43,640 nucleotides of DNA. Origin: Bacteroides sp. (GTDB taxonomy: Bacteria > Bacteroidota > Bacteroidia > Bacteroidales > Bacteroidaceae). The stretch spans positions 1 through 43,640 of the forward strand of contig NZ_JAICZW010000185.1 in NCBI RefSeq assembly GCF_029057325.1, written 5' to 3'. Position 1 is the first letter of the stretch. Each line of letters starts with the position of its first letter. The position numbers and the translations under genes were made by a program. Under the pieces are notes generated by a model. That model made no database searches and had not been told where the DNA came from. It saw only the letters and a list, made by a program, of their open reading frames with translations. Positions 14,023-22,742 of this stretch are shown here, in pieces.

Positions 14023-15853
14023 CTGCTATATATTTCTTTTTTTGTATCTTCTGTTTCAATGTCTTCGACTCGCTGCCCATATCCAGCGCCTGCTGCCAGT
14101 ACTTCAAGGCACCCTCCACATCTCCTGTCATGTAATAGATGTCGCCGCAATGCTCTACAATGACATTGCTTTTCTCTTCGTCGCTCTTCATCGCATCGTC
14201 TATGTAGAGACGGGCTTCCGCATAATTGCCCTTTTCAAACAATATCCAGGCGTAGGTATCGAGGTAAGTGGCGTTGTTCGGCTCCGCTTTCACCGTCTTG
14301 TAACTCATCTCCTCCGCCTTGTCCAAATCGCGGCGTTCCACGGAGAGGTAGTACGCATAGTTGTTCAGGGCACTGATATTCGAGGGGTTATAGACCAAAG
14401 CCGAATCGTAGGCGGCATACGCCTCTTCGTTCCGGTTCCGGCTGTGATGGACATCGCCGATAATCGCATAGAAGTCGGATACCACCTCCTTCCTACTGTT
14501 CTCGTTGACGTGTGCCAGTGCCTTTTGGCAGACGGCGAGGGCATCGTCCATCCGCTCCGCCTGGTTATAGCCGATGGCAAGGTAGAAATAGAACTCTAAC
14601 ATATCGGGATTGGACTCCACACCGGCTTCGCAGAGGGCTATTATCTCTTTGTAGTCTTCCCGCCGCACGGCTTCGCCCAGCAGCGTCATGCGTGCCGCCG
14701 TATGGGTAGGCTCCACGGCAAGGAGCTGCCTCAGGACGGGAGCGGCCTCCTCGTTCATCTCTTTGGAAAGGAGGTATTGCGCATACAGCATCAGCAGGTC
14801 GGCATTGTCGGCTTCCTGCTCCAGGATTCGGTCGAAAAGCGTGATGACACGTGTGCTGTCCCTGCCCTCCTGCTCGCCTTGCACAATGAACCGGCGCATC
14901 ACGTTCAGCTTGGTGGCCGAAGCCACCTTCTTGTTCAGGAGCAAGGCATCCAGCTGCTGCTCGTGCAGCTCCTTCTGCCCCGTCTCTTCATAATAGGAGG
15001 CGAGCGAATACATCGCCATCGCATTATCCGGCTCTTCCGCCAGCACTGTCTTATAGATTTCGTAGGCCTGCTCCTTCTTGCCGTTCTGCATATAGACATC
15101 GCCCAACACCACCCGGTAGCGCATGTCGTTGGGGTATTCTTCCACCAGGCTCTCTATTTCGTGGAAGGCATTCTTGTCGTCCTTCTTTTGCAGGTAGATG
15201 CGGAACTTCTCCATGCTGAGCTGCTCGTTCTTACCCATCCGCTCCTCCAGCGTGTTCAGTATGCCGATGACCTTGTCGTACTCCTCCTGCCGGTTGTAGA
15301 TGTCCAGCAGGCTGTACAGCGGATCCAGCTTGTCGGTGAAGCGATTTTTCATCCCTTCCAGCAGAGCGGCGGCCTTTTCCGTTTCGTTCTGTTGCAGATA
15401 AAGGTTCGCCAATCCCTGGCTGTACCAGTAGTTGTCGGGTGCATTCTCCACCGCTTTCTCCAGAGCGGTTTGTCCCAACGCCTTCTGCTTGAGAAACATA
15501 TAATACTGCGCCACCTCATACAAGGCCGACGATGCATTCGGGTTAATCGCCAGGCAGTGCTGCAACAGGTCGAAAGCGGCGCCATACTCCTTCTTCACCT
15601 TCAGACGTGCCGCTTCCAGAAAATAGTAGTCGTAGCGCCGTTGCTGTTCGGGAGTAAGTTCCTGTATGGTAGGCACAACCGTCTTTTTCGGTTTCTTGCT
15701 TCTCTTTTTCTCCTTTCCAGGCGCATTCGCCGCAGCCAGAGGAGCCGCTCCGCCGACAACGCCGCCTGTCACCCCGCCCAACAACGCTCCGTACGAAGAG
15801 AGGCTGAAAGAGCAGGCCAAAAGAAAGAGTATTGTTTTCAGACTGATTTTCAT
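14000..15853 (-). CDS. Tetratricopeptide repeat protein, exported
   Basis: A 617-residue protein with a signal peptide (MKISLKTILFLLACSFSLSSYG), a Gly-rich and Lys-rich linker, then TPR motifs across about residues 80-600 (for example NASSALYEVAQYYMFLKQKA, DNYWYSQGLANLYLQQNE, NISALNNYAYYLSVERRD). It should act as a periplasmic or outer-membrane scaffold. The frame is open further upstream to 15970, but that extension runs through palindromic array B, so the start at 15853 is chosen. It overlaps the DUF4292 gene and lies 144 bp after dut, with array B in the gap. Confidence 0.88.
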   Translation of the reverse strand: MKISLKTILFLLACSFSLSSYGALLGGVTGGVVGGAAPLAAANAPGKEKKRSKKPKKTVVPTIQELTPEQQRRYDYYFLEAARLKVKKEYGAAFDLLQHCLAINPNASSALYEVAQYYMFLKQKALGQTALEKAVENAPDNYWYSQGLANLYLQQNETEKAAALLEGMKNRFTDKLDPLYSLLDIYNRQEEYDKVIGILNTLEERMGKNEQLSMEKFRIYLQKKDDKNAFHEIESLVEEYPNDMRYRVVLGDVYMQNGKKEQAYEIYKTVLAEEPDNAMAMYSLASYYEETGQKELHEQQLDALLLNKKVASATKLNVMRRFIVQGEQEGRDSTRVITLFDRILEQEADNADLLMLYAQYLLSKEMNEEAAPVLRQLLAVEPTHTAARMTLLGEAVRREDYKEIIALCEAGVESNPDMLEFYFYLAIGYNQAERMDDALAVCQKALAHVNENSRKEVVSDFYAIIGDVHHSRNRNEEAYAAYDSALVYNPSNISALNNYAYYLSVERRDLDKAEEMSYKTVKAEPNNATYLDTYAWILFEKGNYAEARLYIDDAMKSDEEKSNVIVEHCGDIYYMTGDVEGALKYWQQALDMGSESKTLKQKIQKKKYIADETKPVE

Positions 15854-15893
15854 CTGTTTAGCTATAAGTTTTTTAGACCATAATATTGCGTTT

Positions 15894-15981
15894 GACAAAC
15901 ACTTGTATTTGAGACGACAGACACTTGTGTTTGACGAGACAGACGCAAGTGTTTGAGACGACAGACACAAGTGTCTGTCAA
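15894..15981. repeat. 88-bp array B: four 22-bp palindromic units, sister of array A
   Basis: Units at 15894-15915, 15916-15937, 15938-15959 and 15960-15981 follow the same 22-bp period as array A. Order and orientation also match: two TT-centred units, then two AA-centred. Cores include CAGACACTTGTGTTTG and CAGACACAAGTGTCTG. The outermost TTTGACA and TGTCAAA close the array as an inverted repeat. It sits between the dut stop and the TPR start, inside the likely operon. Confidence 0.9.
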
Positions 15982-15997
15982 ACGAGTCAATATATAC

Positions 15998-16435
15998 CTA
16001 TTTCTTGCCCGTATGACCGAAGCCTCCGGCACCCCGTTCCGTCTCGTCCAGTGTTTCCACTTCCTGCCACACCGCCTGTTCGTGGCGTGCTATCACCAGT
16101 TGGGCGATACGTTCTCCATCTTCAATCACAAATGTATCGGCAGAAAGGTTCACTAGAATGACACAAATCTCGCCGCGGTAATCGGCATCAATCGTCCCGG
16201 GGGAGTTCAGCACCGTCACTCCCTTCTTGATAGCCAGTCCGCTGCGGGGGCGCACCTGTGCCTCAAAGCCTGCGGGCAGGGCTATATAAAGGCCTGTAGG
16301 CACCAGGCACCGCTGCATAGGGGCCAGTAATAGAGGTTCATCGAGGTTAGCACGGAGGTCCATCCCTGCGGACAACGCCGTGGCGTATGACGGAAGCGGA
16401 TGCTTCGATTTATTGATGATCTGCACGTTCAGCAT
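15998..16435 (-). CDS. dut: dUTP diphosphatase
   Basis: A 145-residue trimeric dUTPase that converts dUTP to dUMP and PPi. All five motifs are visible: AGMDLRA (I), RSGLAIKKG (II), [11 protein letters not shown] (III), [11 protein letters not shown] (IV) and the C-terminal [10 protein letters not shown] (V). Length is normal for the family. It heads the minus-strand series dut - TPR - DUF4292 - EnvC-like, and is divergent from dgt, another dNTP-pool enzyme. Confidence 0.97.
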   Translation of the reverse strand: MLNVQIINKSKHPLPSYATALSAGMDLRANLDEPLLLAPMQRCLVPTGLYIALPAGFEAQVRPRSGLAIKKGVTVLNSPGTIDADYRGEICVILVNLSADTFVIEDGERIAQLVIARHEQAVWQEVETLDETERGAGGFGHTGKK

Positions 16436-16511
16436 GATATGTTTTCTTCTTTGTAAGTTCTTATTCTTTATTTAATTGGGCGAAAATACGGCTTTTAAAG
16501 GAAAATAGTGA

Positions 16512-16519
16512 TACATTTG
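16512..16519 (+). promoter_or_regulatory. -7 box for dgt
   Basis: TACATTTG, an exact TAnnTTTG, 36 nt before the ATG of dgt. No clear TTTG lies at the right distance upstream. Confidence 0.5.
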
Positions 16520-16554
16520 CAGTTAAATAATAGTAACTTCAACGCAAAAGAACC

Positions 16555-17883
16555 ATGATGAATTGGAATACCCTCCTATCTGCCAAACGTTTCGGACTGG
16601 AAGAGTTTCACCAGGAACGTCACGAAAACCGTTCGGAATTTCAACGGGACTATGACCGCCTTATCTTCTCCGCCCCCTTCCGACGATTGCAAAACAAGAC
16701 TCAGGTATTCCCGCTGCCCGGCAGTATCTTTGTACACAACCGACTGACGCACAGTCTGGAAGTCTCTTGCGTAGGCCGTTCATTAGGCAATGATGTCTCC
16801 AAAGCCCTCATTGCCTGCCACCCGGAACTGCAAAACAGCTACCTCACCGAGATAGGCTCCATCGTCTCCGCCGCCTGCTTGGCACACGACTTGGGCAATC
16901 CGCCCTTCGGACATTCGGGCGAACGCGCCATCTCCACCTTCTTCTCCGAAGGGAAAGGAATCTCCCTGAAAGAGCAACTGACATCCGCCCAATGGGAAGA
17001 CCTGACCCACTTTGAGGGAAACGCCAACGCCTTCCGCCTGCTCACCCACCAGTTTGAAGGAAGACGGAAGGGAGGATTCGTCCTCACCTACTCCACCCTG
17101 GCAAGCATCGTGAAATACCCTTTTTCGGCAAGTCTTGCCGGCAAGAAGTCAAAATTCGGATTCTTCACCACCGAGGAAGAGAGTTTCCGCCGCATCGCCG
17201 AAGAGCTGGGCATGAAGAAGCAGAACGACTCTCCGCTGAAATATGCCCGCCATCCATTGGTCTATCTCGTAGAGGCCGCCGACGACATCTGCTACCAGAT
17301 GATGGACATCGAAGATGCCCACAAGCTGAAAATCCTGACCACGCAGGAGACCAAAGAGCTGCTTCTCTCCTACTTCTCGGAAGAGCGCCGGGCACATCGG
17401 CTCCGGACAATGGAGATTGTGAGCGACACCAACGAGCAGATAGCCTACCTGCGTTCCAGCGTCATCGGACTGCTTATCGAAGAGTGCGTGCAGGCCTTCG
17501 TCAACAACGAAGAGGCTATCCTGGAAGGGGAGTTCGAAGGAAGCCTCATCAAACACATCTCCGAACTGCCCGCCAATGCCTACAGCCACTGCTCCGCCCT
17601 CTCGCAAGAGAGGATTTACCGCTCACGCGATGTGCTGGACATAGAGCTTGCCGGATTCCGCATCATCAGCACCCTGCTCGAACTGATGATGGACGCGGTC
17701 GCCTCACCGGAAAAGGCGTATTCACAATTGCTCATCAACCGTGTATCGAGCCAATATCACATAAAGGCAACCGCGCTCTACGAAAGGATACAGGCCGTAC
17801 TGGACTACATCTCCGGCATGACCGACGTCTTCGCGCTCGACCTCTACCGAAAGATAAACGGAAACAGTCTGCCGGCAGTATAA
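16555..17883 (+). CDS. dgt: Deoxyguanosinetriphosphate triphosphohydrolase (dGTPase)
   Basis: A 442-residue HD-domain enzyme that splits dGTP (or dNTPs) into the deoxynucleoside and triphosphate. The metal site is visible as H66 in NRLTHSLEV, H111-D112 in LAHDLGNPPFGH and a downstream Asp in EAADDICYQMMDIEDAHKL. The N-terminal YDRLIFSAPFRRLQNKTQVF is diagnostic of the dGTPase family. Two consecutive ATG codons (16555, 16558) begin the gene; either could be used. With the divergent dut it forms a nucleotide-sanitation pair. Confidence 0.95.
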   Translation: MMNWNTLLSAKRFGLEEFHQERHENRSEFQRDYDRLIFSAPFRRLQNKTQVFPLPGSIFVHNRLTHSLEVSCVGRSLGNDVSKALIACHPELQNSYLTEIGSIVSAACLAHDLGNPPFGHSGERAISTFFSEGKGISLKEQLTSAQWEDLTHFEGNANAFRLLTHQFEGRRKGGFVLTYSTLASIVKYPFSASLAGKKSKFGFFTTEEESFRRIAEELGMKKQNDSPLKYARHPLVYLVEAADDICYQMMDIEDAHKLKILTTQETKELLLSYFSEERRAHRLRTMEIVSDTNEQIAYLRSSVIGLLIEECVQAFVNNEEAILEGEFEGSLIKHISELPANAYSHCSALSQERIYRSRDVLDIELAGFRIISTLLELMMDAVASPEKAYSQLLINRVSSQYHIKATALYERIQAVLDYISGMTDVFALDLYRKINGNSLPAV

Positions 17884-17975
17884 AGACGGTCGGACTGACA
17901 TTTTGCAACAAGACAAGCCGCCAGACAGTACAACAAAGAAACAACACACAATAAAATTAAATATTTCATTTATAT

Positions 17976-18006
17976 TTTGATTTCAAAATGATAGTTCATA
18001 CTTTTG
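17976..18006 (+). promoter_or_regulatory. Consensus Bacteroides promoter for aspA
   Basis: TTTG (17976-17979), a 19-nt spacer and TACTTTTG (17999-18006), both boxes exact. The predicted start near 18013 gives a leader of about 32 nt. Confidence 0.8.
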
Positions 18007-18044
18007 CCGTACAAATAAGAATGAAACTTTAAAACAATCTAATC

Positions 18045-19478
18045 ATGGAATCAAAAAGAATAGAAGCCACTCGCATAGAAAGCGACTTAATCGGCGCCCG
18101 CGAAATACCCGCCAGTGCCCTGTATGGAGTTCAAACGCTCAGAGGCATTGAAAACTTCACAATCAGCAAATTTCATCTGAACGAATACCCTTTGTTCATC
18201 AACGGACTTGCCATCACCAAGATGGCTGCCGCCAAAGCCAACTATGAACTGGACTTGCTGACCGAAACACAAAAAAATGCCATCATTACCGCCTGCCAAG
18301 AAATCATCGACGGCAAACACCATGAACAATTCCCCATAGACATGATTCAAGGCGGCGCAGGAACCACCACCAACATGAACGCCAATGAAGTGATTGCCAA
18401 CCGCGCACTGGAAATCATGGGACACCAACGCGGCGAATACCAATTCTGTTCGCCCAACGACCACGTGAACGGCTCGCAATCCACCAACGATGCCTACCCC
18501 ACCGCCATCCACATCGGCATGTACTATTCACACCTCCGCTTCCTGCCCCACTTGCAGGCACTGATAGAGGCATTCCGCCGGAAAGGAACGGAATTTGCCT
18601 CCATCATCAAGATGGGACGCACCCAGTTGGAAGATGCTGTTCCCATGACTTTGGGACAGACATTCAACGGCTTCGCCAGCATCCTGGAAGATGAAATCCA
18701 CCACCTGGACGAAGCGGCAGCAGACTTCCTGACCGTGAACATGGGAGCTACCGCCATCGGAACCGGTATCTGCGCCGAACCGGGCTATGCCGAGAAATGC
18801 GTGGCAGCACTGGCAGAGATAACAAAGTTCCCGTTCAAGCTATCCAACGACCTGGTAGGCGCCACTTCCGACACCTCCTGCCTGGTAGGCTACGCCTCTG
18901 CCTTGAAGAGAGTGGCTGTAAAACTGAACAAAATCTGCAACGACCTGCGCCTTTTGGCAAGCGGTCCGCGCTGCGGATTCGGAGAGTTCAACCTGCCCGC
19001 CATGCAGCCCGGCTCCTCCATCATGCCCGGCAAGGTCAATCCGGTCATCCCGGAAGTGATGAACCAGATTTGCTACAAAGTCATCGGCAACGAGCTTTGC
19101 GTCACCATGGCCGGCGAAGCCGCCCAGATGGAGCTGAACGCCATGGAACCTGTCATGGCACAATGCTGCTTCGAATCGGTAGATTTGATGATTAACGGTC
19201 TGGACACCCTGCGCACCCGCTGCGTGGAAGGCATCACAGCCAATGCGGAACGTTGCAGAACATACGTGCACAACAGCATCGGCGTTGTCACCGCACTGAA
19301 CCCCGTCATCGGTTACAAGAATTCGACCAAGATAGCCAAGGAAGCCTTGGAAACCGGACGAAGCGTTTATGAGTTGGTATTGGAGCACGGCATCCTGAGC
19401 AAGGAAGACCTCGACACCATCTTAAGCCCCGAAAACATGCTGCACCCCGTGAAACTGGATATACATCCGAAGAAATAA
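18045..19478 (+). CDS. aspA: Aspartate ammonia-lyase
   Basis: A 477-residue member of the fumarase/aspartase superfamily that converts aspartate to fumarate and ammonia. The conserved flexible loop GSSIMPGKVNPVIPE lies at about residues 323-337 and carries the catalytic Ser. Other superfamily signatures are GAGTTTNMNANEVIANRA and NDHVNGSQSTNDAYPT. The GAGTTTNMN pattern and length favour aspartase over fumarase. In Bacteroides it can feed fumarate to the fumarate reductase chain. It is a single-gene unit with a consensus promoter and a strong terminator. Confidence 0.95.
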   Translation: MESKRIEATRIESDLIGAREIPASALYGVQTLRGIENFTISKFHLNEYPLFINGLAITKMAAAKANYELDLLTETQKNAIITACQEIIDGKHHEQFPIDMIQGGAGTTTNMNANEVIANRALEIMGHQRGEYQFCSPNDHVNGSQSTNDAYPTAIHIGMYYSHLRFLPHLQALIEAFRRKGTEFASIIKMGRTQLEDAVPMTLGQTFNGFASILEDEIHHLDEAAADFLTVNMGATAIGTGICAEPGYAEKCVAALAEITKFPFKLSNDLVGATSDTSCLVGYASALKRVAVKLNKICNDLRLLASGPRCGFGEFNLPAMQPGSSIMPGKVNPVIPEVMNQICYKVIGNELCVTMAGEAAQMELNAMEPVMAQCCFESVDLMINGLDTLRTRCVEGITANAERCRTYVHNSIGVVTALNPVIGYKNSTKIAKEALETGRSVYELVLEHGILSKEDLDTILSPENMLHPVKLDIHPKK

Positions 19479-19504
19479 GCGGAAAACAATTCCACTATAA
19501 AACA

Positions 19505-19548
19505 AATCACCCTTGCCGCAGTCAGCTGTGACAAGGGTGATTCGTTTT
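19505..19548. terminator. Hairpin terminator between aspA and the PepSY-like gene
   Basis: AATCACCCTTG (19505-19515) and CAAGGGTGATT (19532-19542) form a perfect 11-bp stem, followed by CGTTTTAT on the plus strand. It lies 26 bp after the aspA stop and 21 bp before the converging PepSY-like gene end, so it may serve both directions. Confidence 0.75.
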
Positions 19549-19569
19549 ATCCAAATTTATCCAAACAGA

Positions 19570-20010
19570 TTACATATCTATGTCCGTCAGGTTGAATTTC
19601 AGGTCGAACGAGAGTTCCACACGGTTGGAGAGCTTTACCTCATATTCCCGGCGGTTTTTCTCTATCTTTTTGACCGTAGTATCGGGATAGTTCTTCCGGA
19701 TATACTCCTGAATCTGGGCCGGCACGATGGCAGAGGGGACGGACGATGCCTTGCAGTCTATCTCTTCCCAATTGCCCTTACTGTCAAAATCGATGTGTGC
19801 ACCGTCGGTAAAGATTACCTCATAGCTCTTCGACATGAGTTCGGTCTCTACTTTGGCAAGCGCCACCTTACGGTCGGCAAAATGCTGTTTGATGAGTTGT
19901 TGCGCCGTGGCGGGAAGTTGGTTCACCTGAATGGGCTTCTCGTTGTCGGCACGAAGGACTGATGTGCACAAGGTGAACAGGCACACAAGGAGGAATGTCA
20001 ATTTCTTCAT
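19570..20010 (-). CDS. Secreted PepSY-like domain protein
   Basis: A 146-residue exported protein with a signal peptide (1-21, ending VLRAD). The mature part is two related halves: QLPATAQQLIKQHFAD...YEVIFTDGAHIDFDSKGNWEEID, then VPAQIQEYIRKNYPDTTV...YEVKLSNRVELSFDLKFNLTDID. This is the duplicated PepSY-like (DUF2874) arrangement common in Bacteroides periplasmic proteins. No enzymatic residues are expected; such proteins may bind or inhibit partners. It is converged upon by aspA. Confidence 0.85.
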   Translation of the reverse strand: MKKLTFLLVCLFTLCTSVLRADNEKPIQVNQLPATAQQLIKQHFADRKVALAKVETELMSKSYEVIFTDGAHIDFDSKGNWEEIDCKASSVPSAIVPAQIQEYIRKNYPDTTVKKIEKNRREYEVKLSNRVELSFDLKFNLTDIDM

Positions 20011-20093
20011 GATTCTTTCTTTTTAGAGTTGAAAATCTATTATTTATTTCATACACAAGTCCTGAAAGCACTTTGTACACTCCAGAACCAATA

Positions 20094-20101
20094 CAAATCT
20101 A
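20094..20101 (-). promoter_or_regulatory. -7 box for the PepSY-like gene
   Basis: The minus strand reads TAGATTTG, an exact TAnnTTTG, about 84 nt upstream of the ATG. No good -33 partner is seen. Confidence 0.4.
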
Positions 20102-20145
20102 ACAAATAAATGAAGAGTTTGTTTATCGGGAGAGCTTAAAATAAA

Positions 20146-20184
20146 TGAAAAAAGGAGGTATGCCGCTGTTTCGACACCCTCCTT
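20146..20184 (-). terminator. Intrinsic terminator of typA
   Basis: On the minus strand AAGGAGG (20178-20184) pairs with CCTCCTT (20152-20158), followed directly by TTTTTC. It begins 32 nt past the typA stop codon. Confidence 0.7.
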
Positions 20185-20216
20185 CTTTTATACTTGATAT
20201 CTAATAAAAATTATTA

Positions 20217-22016
20217 TCAGCTGCGGTTCGCACGCTTGCGCTCCAACTCATCAAGGATAACCTTGCGCATGCGCATGGACTTCGGAGTTACCTCTACATA
20301 TTCATCCTCCTTGATGTATTCCAACGCTTCTTCCAAAGAGAATTGTACGGGAGGAATCAGGCGCGCTTTCTCGTCCGAACCGCTGGCACGCATGTTGGTC
20401 AGCTTCTTGGACTTCGTGACGTTGATTACCAAGTCATTGTCGTGGGAATGTTCGCCCACCACCTGACCGGCATATACCTCCTCCTGCGGGAAGATGAAGA
20501 ACTTACCACGGTCCTGCAACTTATCGATGGCGTATGCGAATGCCGTACCGCTCTCCATGGCAATCATTGAGCCGTTGGTGCGGCGCTCTATCTCGCCCTT
20601 GTAGGGTTGGTACTCCTTGAAGCGGTGCGCCATGATGGCCTCACCGGCAGAGGCGGTCAATACGTTGGTACGCAGCCCGATGATGCCGCGAGACGGCATG
20701 TCGAACTCCAGGTTCACCCGTTCGCCGGTGCTCTCCATCTTCACCATTTCGCCCTTACGACGGGTCACCATATCAATCATCTTGCTGGCATATTCCTCGG
20801 GCACGTTGATGGTGAGCTCCTCGATAGGCTCGCACTTCACGCCGTCAATCTCCTTGAAGATAACCTGCGGCTGACCCACCTGCAGTTCGTAGCCTTCGCG
20901 ACGCATGGTCTCAATCAGCACAGAGAGGTGGAGCACACCACGGCCTGAGACAATCCACTTGCCGTCCTCCTCGCTCTTGCGTACGCGGAGTGCCAGGTTC
21001 TTGTCCAATTCCTTCGTCAGGCGTTCGTGGATGTGGCGGGAAGTGACGAACTTACCCTCCTTACCAAAGAAGGGAGAGTCGTTGATGGTGAAGAGCATGC
21101 TCATGGTAGGCTCGTCGATGGCGATGGGCGGCAATGCCTCCGGGTTCTCGTAGTCGCAGATGGTGTCGCCGATTTCAAAGCCTTCGATGCCCACCAGCGC
21201 ACAGATATCGCCCGAGGAGACCTCCTGCACCTTCACGCGGCCCATGCCCTCGAAGGTATGCAGTTCTTTGATTTTGGACTTCACGATGCTGCCGTCACGC
21301 TTTGCCAGAGAGACATTCATGCCTTCACGCAACGTGCCACGGTGCACGCGGCCCACGGCGATACGTCCGGTATAAGAAGAGTAGTCTAACGAAGTCACCA
21401 GCATCTGCGGCGTGCCTTCCAACTGCTCGGGAGCAGGGATGTTCTCCAGAATGCAGTCCAGCAAGGGGCAGATGTTGTCGGTCGGCTGCTGCCAGTCGGT
21501 GCTCATCCAGTTGTTCTTTGCCGAACCGTAGATAACGGGGAAGTCCAGCTGGTCTTCGGTGGCGTTCAAGCTGAACATCAGGTCGAACACCATTTCGTAC
21601 ACCTCTTCGGGGCGGCAGTTGGGTTTATCCACCTTGTTCACCACCACGATAGGTTTCAGTCCTATTTCCAACGCTTTCTGCAACACGAAGCGGGTCTGCG
21701 GCATGGGACCCTCAAAGGCATCCACCAGCAGGATGCATCCGTCCGCCATGTTGAGCACACGCTCCACTTCGCCGCCGAAGTCGCTGTGTCCCGGAGTATC
21801 GATGATGTTGATTTTGGTGTCTTTGTAGTTGATGGAGACGTTCTTCGAGAGAATCGTTATACCTCGCTCACGTTCCAGGTCGTTGTTATCCAGCATTAAT
21901 TCACCTGTGCTTTGGTTGCTTCGGAAAAGGTTTCCGGCCAAAAGCATCTTGTCAACGAGCGTCGTTTTCCCATGGTCCACATGGGCAATAATTGCAATGT
22001 TTCGAATGTTTTGCAT
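20217..22016 (-). CDS. typA: Ribosome-associated GTPase TypA/BipA
   Basis: A 599-residue translational GTPase of the EF-G/LepA class. G motifs: AHVDHGKTT (G1), ERGITI (G2), DTPGHSDF (G3), NKVD (G4) and GSA (G5). Domain II and the BipA-specific C-terminus follow, including SRGIIGLRTNVLTASAGEA. It acts on the 50S ribosome in assembly and stress adaptation. The frame is open up to 22079, but the conserved start MQNIRNIAIIAHVDHGK is at 22016. A -7 box at 22040-22047 falls inside the extension, which supports the shorter start. Confidence 0.95.
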   Translation of the reverse strand: MQNIRNIAIIAHVDHGKTTLVDKMLLAGNLFRSNQSTGELMLDNNDLERERGITILSKNVSINYKDTKINIIDTPGHSDFGGEVERVLNMADGCILLVDAFEGPMPQTRFVLQKALEIGLKPIVVVNKVDKPNCRPEEVYEMVFDLMFSLNATEDQLDFPVIYGSAKNNWMSTDWQQPTDNICPLLDCILENIPAPEQLEGTPQMLVTSLDYSSYTGRIAVGRVHRGTLREGMNVSLAKRDGSIVKSKIKELHTFEGMGRVKVQEVSSGDICALVGIEGFEIGDTICDYENPEALPPIAIDEPTMSMLFTINDSPFFGKEGKFVTSRHIHERLTKELDKNLALRVRKSEEDGKWIVSGRGVLHLSVLIETMRREGYELQVGQPQVIFKEIDGVKCEPIEELTINVPEEYASKMIDMVTRRKGEMVKMESTGERVNLEFDMPSRGIIGLRTNVLTASAGEAIMAHRFKEYQPYKGEIERRTNGSMIAMESGTAFAYAIDKLQDRGKFFIFPQEEVYAGQVVGEHSHDNDLVINVTKSKKLTNMRASGSDEKARLIPPVQFSLEEALEYIKEDEYVEVTPKSMRMRKVILDELERKRANRS

Positions 22017-22039
22017 ACAAATACCTATTATTTGGGGCG

Positions 22040-22047
22040 CAAAGATA
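22040..22047 (-). promoter_or_regulatory. -7 box for typA
   Basis: The minus strand reads TATCTTTG, an exact TAnnTTTG, 24 nt upstream of the chosen typA start. No clear -33 TTTG is seen. Confidence 0.5.
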
Positions 22048-22196
22048 GTGATTTTGTATGAGATACATGATAGAAACACGGCTTTTTGTGATACTCCGGC
22101 AAATGAGAAAGTCGTACGGAAGTGTGCCGTTTTTCTGCCGGAAAGAGGCGGTTTTCCTCAATAAATCCTTATATTAGCGGCTTAAATCTGAAAAAA

Positions 22197-22742
22197 ATGA
22201 TTTTAAATCCGGGAAATAGCATCAAATTGAACGAACAGGAGTACCATGATGTCTTCAAGGCATATTATGGTTCACTCTGTTCGTTTGCCTGCCAGTATGT
22301 GGAAGACCCGGAGCTGGCAGCCGACATTGTGCAAGATGGTTTTGTCAAGCTGTGGCAACTGCGCAACGACTTCTACTACCGCCACCAGGTGAAAGCCTTT
22401 CTCTACACGACAGTGCGCAACCGCTCGCTGAACGAACTGGAGCATTCCAAGGTTGCCTACGAATATGAACAGAAAATCAAAGCGAAACAGACAGATGCTT
22501 TCTTCCATGATGCCGTGGTGGAAGAGGAGACGCTCCGGATGCTTTCGAAAGCCATCGGGAAGCTGCCCCCGCAGATGAAGGCCATCATGCAGCTGGCGTT
22601 GGAGGGAAAGAAGAATGCCGAGATTGCCGAAGCCCTCCAAATCTCTCCCGAAACGGTGCATACACTTAAAAAGACAGCTTATAAGAAACTGCGTAAATAC
22701 CTTACGGATTACTACTATTGTTACCTTCTTCTTTTTCTGTAA
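22197..22742 (+). CDS. ECF RNA polymerase sigma factor (Bacteroides SusCD-linked type)
   Basis: A 181-residue ECF sigma factor. Region 2 is seen in YVEDPELAADIVQDGFVKLW and the following QVKAFLYTTVRNRSLNEL. Region 4 is a helix-turn-helix, MQLALEGKKNAEIAEALQIS then TVHTLKKTAYKKLRKYL. It is followed by an FecR-type anti-sigma gene and a SusC with STN domain, the standard three-part cell-surface signalling set. I start at 22197 (MILNPGNSIK). The upstream extension is out of character and overlaps the typA promoter region. A near-match -7 (TATATTAG, 22170-22177) lies just upstream. Confidence 0.92.
   Translation: MILNPGNSIKLNEQEYHDVFKAYYGSLCSFACQYVEDPELAADIVQDGFVKLWQLRNDFYYRHQVKAFLYTTVRNRSLNELEHSKVAYEYEQKIKAKQTDAFFHDAVVEEETLRMLSKAIGKLPPQMKAIMQLALEGKKNAEIAEALQISPETVHTLKKTAYKKLRKYLTDYYYCYLLLFL

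Noticed and set aside
14702..15883. 393-codon plus-strand frame
   Set aside because: Shadow of the TPR protein gene; composition is Leu/His/Gln-rich without domains.
15854..15970. N-terminal extension of the TPR protein through array B
   Set aside because: The extension is read through a 22-bp non-coding repeat and precedes a normal signal peptide starting at 15853.
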